This document shows positions 62,054-64,000 of a stretch of DNA of 64,000 bases, one piece after another (within the stretch, counting starts at the first letter, position 1; each line of letters begins with the position of its first letter). The translations under genes were made by a program, and so were the position numbers. The notes below the pieces were generated by a model. The model was given only the letters and a program-made list of their open reading frames with translations. It had not been told where the DNA came from and made no database searches. Source of the stretch: JAPPHA01 sp963662705 (GTDB lineage: Bacteria; Pseudomonadota; Alphaproteobacteria; Rhodobacterales; Rhodobacteraceae); the NCBI GenBank assembly GCA_963662705.2, contig OY759767.1:4030001-4094000 (forward strand), read 5' to 3'.

Positions 62054-63898
62054 ATGGCTCGCACTGCAAACAGAACCTGTTTCCTCGGAATCGTGTTTGG
62101 CATTTCACTGGTTTCTCAAGCTGGCGGCGTCCCGAATTGCCTTGACTGGAATCTTCCGCATTTCTTCGAATCCGCATCGAAGGAGGATGTTGAATACTGC
62201 CTCGGGAGTGGTGGCGTCGGAGTCGATGACGAAATCGAAATCAGCTTGTCCACGTTCCTGCAAGACCCGCTGGCGACCGGGCAGCCGGATTCCCTGGAAC
62301 CGGAAACACATGGTCGTAACGCGACGCCGCTTCATCTGGCAGCCGGATTCAGTCCCAGCGTCGACGTCATTCAGACGCTGATCGATCACGGTGCAATCCT
62401 CTCGACGCAAGACTCTTCGGGGGCCAGCCCGCTGCACTGGGCGGCTGCACTCAACAAAAACCCCAACATTGTCGACGCCCTTCTCGATGCAGGTGCGAAC
62501 AAGGCGCAGGCAAACTTTTCCGGCGAATTCGCCTGGAATTTGGCGAGGCACTGGAACCGGAAACTGAGGGGAACAGCGGCACTTGAACGCCTCCGCCCGG
62601 TCGGTTGTGCGGTCGACTACGGTGATGAGCCCTGCTCGGGCTGGGGCACGCCCGGATTTTTCAAGAATGCCGACGCTGATACCGTTGCCCGATGCGTGCA
62701 GTCAGGTGTCGACCTCGAAACGAGGGCGGATTCCGGATGGACGCCGCTGCATTTCGCCGCCGCGTTCTCCAGGCATCCCGAGGCGATCGCAACACTTCTC
62801 GAAGCCGGCGCGGACAAAAGCGCCCGGGCGGATTCCGGAGCACTCCCCCTGCATCTCGGAGAACGGAACCGGGCCATCGAGGGATCCGAGGTCCTGAATC
62901 GCCTCCGCCCCGCCAATTGCGCAAACTGGTTGTCCCTCCGGTTTTTTGCCGGCGCGTCGGCACGAGAAGTCAGGGCGTGCCTGGAGACAGGCGCCGATGT
63001 CAACGCGCGATCGCATAATGGCTGGACGCCGTTTCATCTCGCGGCCGGGGTCAGTCCAGACCCCGGCGTCCTGGCAACGCTTGCCGAGGCCGGGGCAGAC
63101 ATGCAGTCACGGGCCGAAGGGGCAATGCTGCCCATCCATACGGCCGCGCGCCACAACCGGAATTCCGCGGTTATCGAGAAGATTCTTGACCTAGGCGCCG
63201 AATTAAACGCCCTGTCGGAAGGCAACCGGACCCCGCTCCATGTGGCTGCCGAAAGGAACAGATCACCGGAGTCCGTGAGGGTCCTTATCGACAGGAATGC
63301 GGACATCAGGGCGCAGACGGCCGATGGCAAGACGCCTCTCGAGCTTGCCCGCGAAAACACGGCGCTTGCCGACTCCGACCTGATGGACAGACTTCGTCCA
63401 TATAGCTGTGAAGAATGGCTGACTCTACGGTTCTTTCGATATGCATCTCCGGGAGAAGTCAGCCGCTGCCTTGAGAACGGGATGGATCCGAACGCGAAGT
63501 CGGCAAACGGTTGGACCCCACTTCATCTCGCCGCAGGATTCAGCAATTCACCGGATATCGTCAGAATGCTGATCGAGGCCGGAGCGAATGCGGTTTCGGT
63601 TTCGGACGATGGCCGGACTCCCCTGCACTTGGCAGCTAGGGGCGCAACTGATCCCGAGATCATCGCGGTTATCGTGGACTCGGGTGTTTCTCCGAATATC
63701 AGGACTGAATCAGGATGGGCGCCACTTCACTCTGCTGCCGAAAAGAACAGTTCACCCGAGATCATCGTTTCGCTCCTCAGGGAATGCGCGGACAGGGGCT
63801 CGCTGACGGTGGACGGGTTGACGCCCTGGGACCTGGTTCAGGGAAACGACAACCTCAGGAATTCGCCCGTTTCGCGGCTTCTTGACCCTGATCGGTAG
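62054..63898 (+). CDS. Exported ankyrin-repeat protein
   Basis: About 614 residues with a signal peptide (TCFLGIVFGISLVSQAGG). It has around 14 ankyrin-type repeats (ATPLHLAAGFSPSVDVIQTL, ASPLHWAAALNKNPNIVDAL, WTPLHFAAAFSRHPEAIATL, RTPLHVAAERNRSPESVRVL, and so on). They are arranged in about four blocks that each begin with a Cys- and Phe-containing leader (C-x-DWNLPHFF, SGWGTPGFF, CANWLSLRFF, CEEWLTLRFF) followed by a C-L-x-x-G segment. It should be a periplasmic or surface protein-binding solenoid. It follows the OmpA-domain gene on the same strand. ATG 62054 is chosen over GTG 62048. The last 100 nt of the window hold no gene. Confidence 0.88.
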   Translation: MARTANRTCFLGIVFGISLVSQAGGVPNCLDWNLPHFFESASKEDVEYCLGSGGVGVDDEIEISLSTFLQDPLATGQPDSLEPETHGRNATPLHLAAGFSPSVDVIQTLIDHGAILSTQDSSGASPLHWAAALNKNPNIVDALLDAGANKAQANFSGEFAWNLARHWNRKLRGTAALERLRPVGCAVDYGDEPCSGWGTPGFFKNADADTVARCVQSGVDLETRADSGWTPLHFAAAFSRHPEAIATLLEAGADKSARADSGALPLHLGERNRAIEGSEVLNRLRPANCANWLSLRFFAGASAREVRACLETGADVNARSHNGWTPFHLAAGVSPDPGVLATLAEAGADMQSRAEGAMLPIHTAARHNRNSAVIEKILDLGAELNALSEGNRTPLHVAAERNRSPESVRVLIDRNADIRAQTADGKTPLELARENTALADSDLMDRLRPYSCEEWLTLRFFRYASPGEVSRCLENGMDPNAKSANGWTPLHLAAGFSNSPDIVRMLIEAGANAVSVSDDGRTPLHLAARGATDPEIIAVIVDSGVSPNIRTESGWAPLHSAAEKNSSPEIIVSLLRECADRGSLTVDGLTPWDLVQGNDNLRNSPVSRLLDPDR

Positions 63899-64000
63899 AA
63901 ACGGGAACCATTGATTTCTGCTTTGCTGCCAAGATTGCATGTGAGCGCCCTCAATTTACACTGGAACCTGCCATCTGTGCCGGCGGTCAGGCAACAAGGA

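Overview
The window is GC-rich, densely coded DNA, most likely from an alphaproteobacterium. The support is family-level: MutL, RmuC, an FdsA/FdhA-type formate dehydrogenase, a TolA-C-like domain of the alphaproteobacterial type and alphaproteobacterial-looking housekeeping genes. No rRNA or tRNA gene was recognised. All identifications come from reading motifs and architecture, without database searches.

Positions 1-14.2 kb are chromosomal background: a YceI-family exported protein (cut by the window edge), dxs, a type III glutamine synthetase next to a MetX-like acyltransferase, a rhomboid protease, a minus-strand group (ectC without ectA/ectB, a tandem SnoaL-like protein, an amidohydrolase), mutL, rmuC and a WD40-cytochrome c fusion.

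Positions 14.8-31.1 kb are an accessory region full of toxin-antitoxin and abortive-infection-type genes in various states of decay. A ParS/RES pair has its toxin cut by a 4.2 kb IS21-family element, which carries a Toprim cargo gene that seems to start at ATT. An Abi-like (HEPN) gene has an in-frame TAG and an IS66-family element at its last codons; that element has intact ends, an 8-bp target duplication and a DNA adenine methylase passenger. There is also an intact ribbon-helix-helix antitoxin beside a broken RelE toxin, and an intact hipBA pair. A formate dehydrogenase alpha subunit lies in between.

Positions 31.7-41.9 kb record a layered history. A tandem duplication copied a small membrane-anchored gene plus the start of the following protease gene. 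A TnpB element entered the first copy. The TnpB gene was then split by about 6.3 kb holding a Recombinase-in-Trio (RIT) element, with 81-bp inverted ends, and an IS91-family module.

Positions 31.9-32.6 and 41.0-63.9 kb form the most interesting part, an expanded SrfABC-like envelope locus. The minus-strand operon is srfB (Hsp70/actin-like ATPase, frameshifted near its N-terminus), srfC (P-loop protein), a proline-rich membrane protein, a PpkA-like SH3-VWA protein, a MacB/FtsX-type ABC ATPase and permease, and an exported formylglycine-generating-enzyme-fold protein. Facing it are two plus-strand genes whose products share a SrfA-like N-terminal domain, one ending in a trypsin-like protease and one in a DUF2135-like domain. 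Divergent from srfB are a 1363-residue peptidoglycan-binding/coiled-coil/TolA-C-like/OmpA protein and an exported ankyrin protein. Together they suggest a machine spanning cytosol, inner membrane, periplasm and peptidoglycan, powered by three NTPases; its job is unknown.
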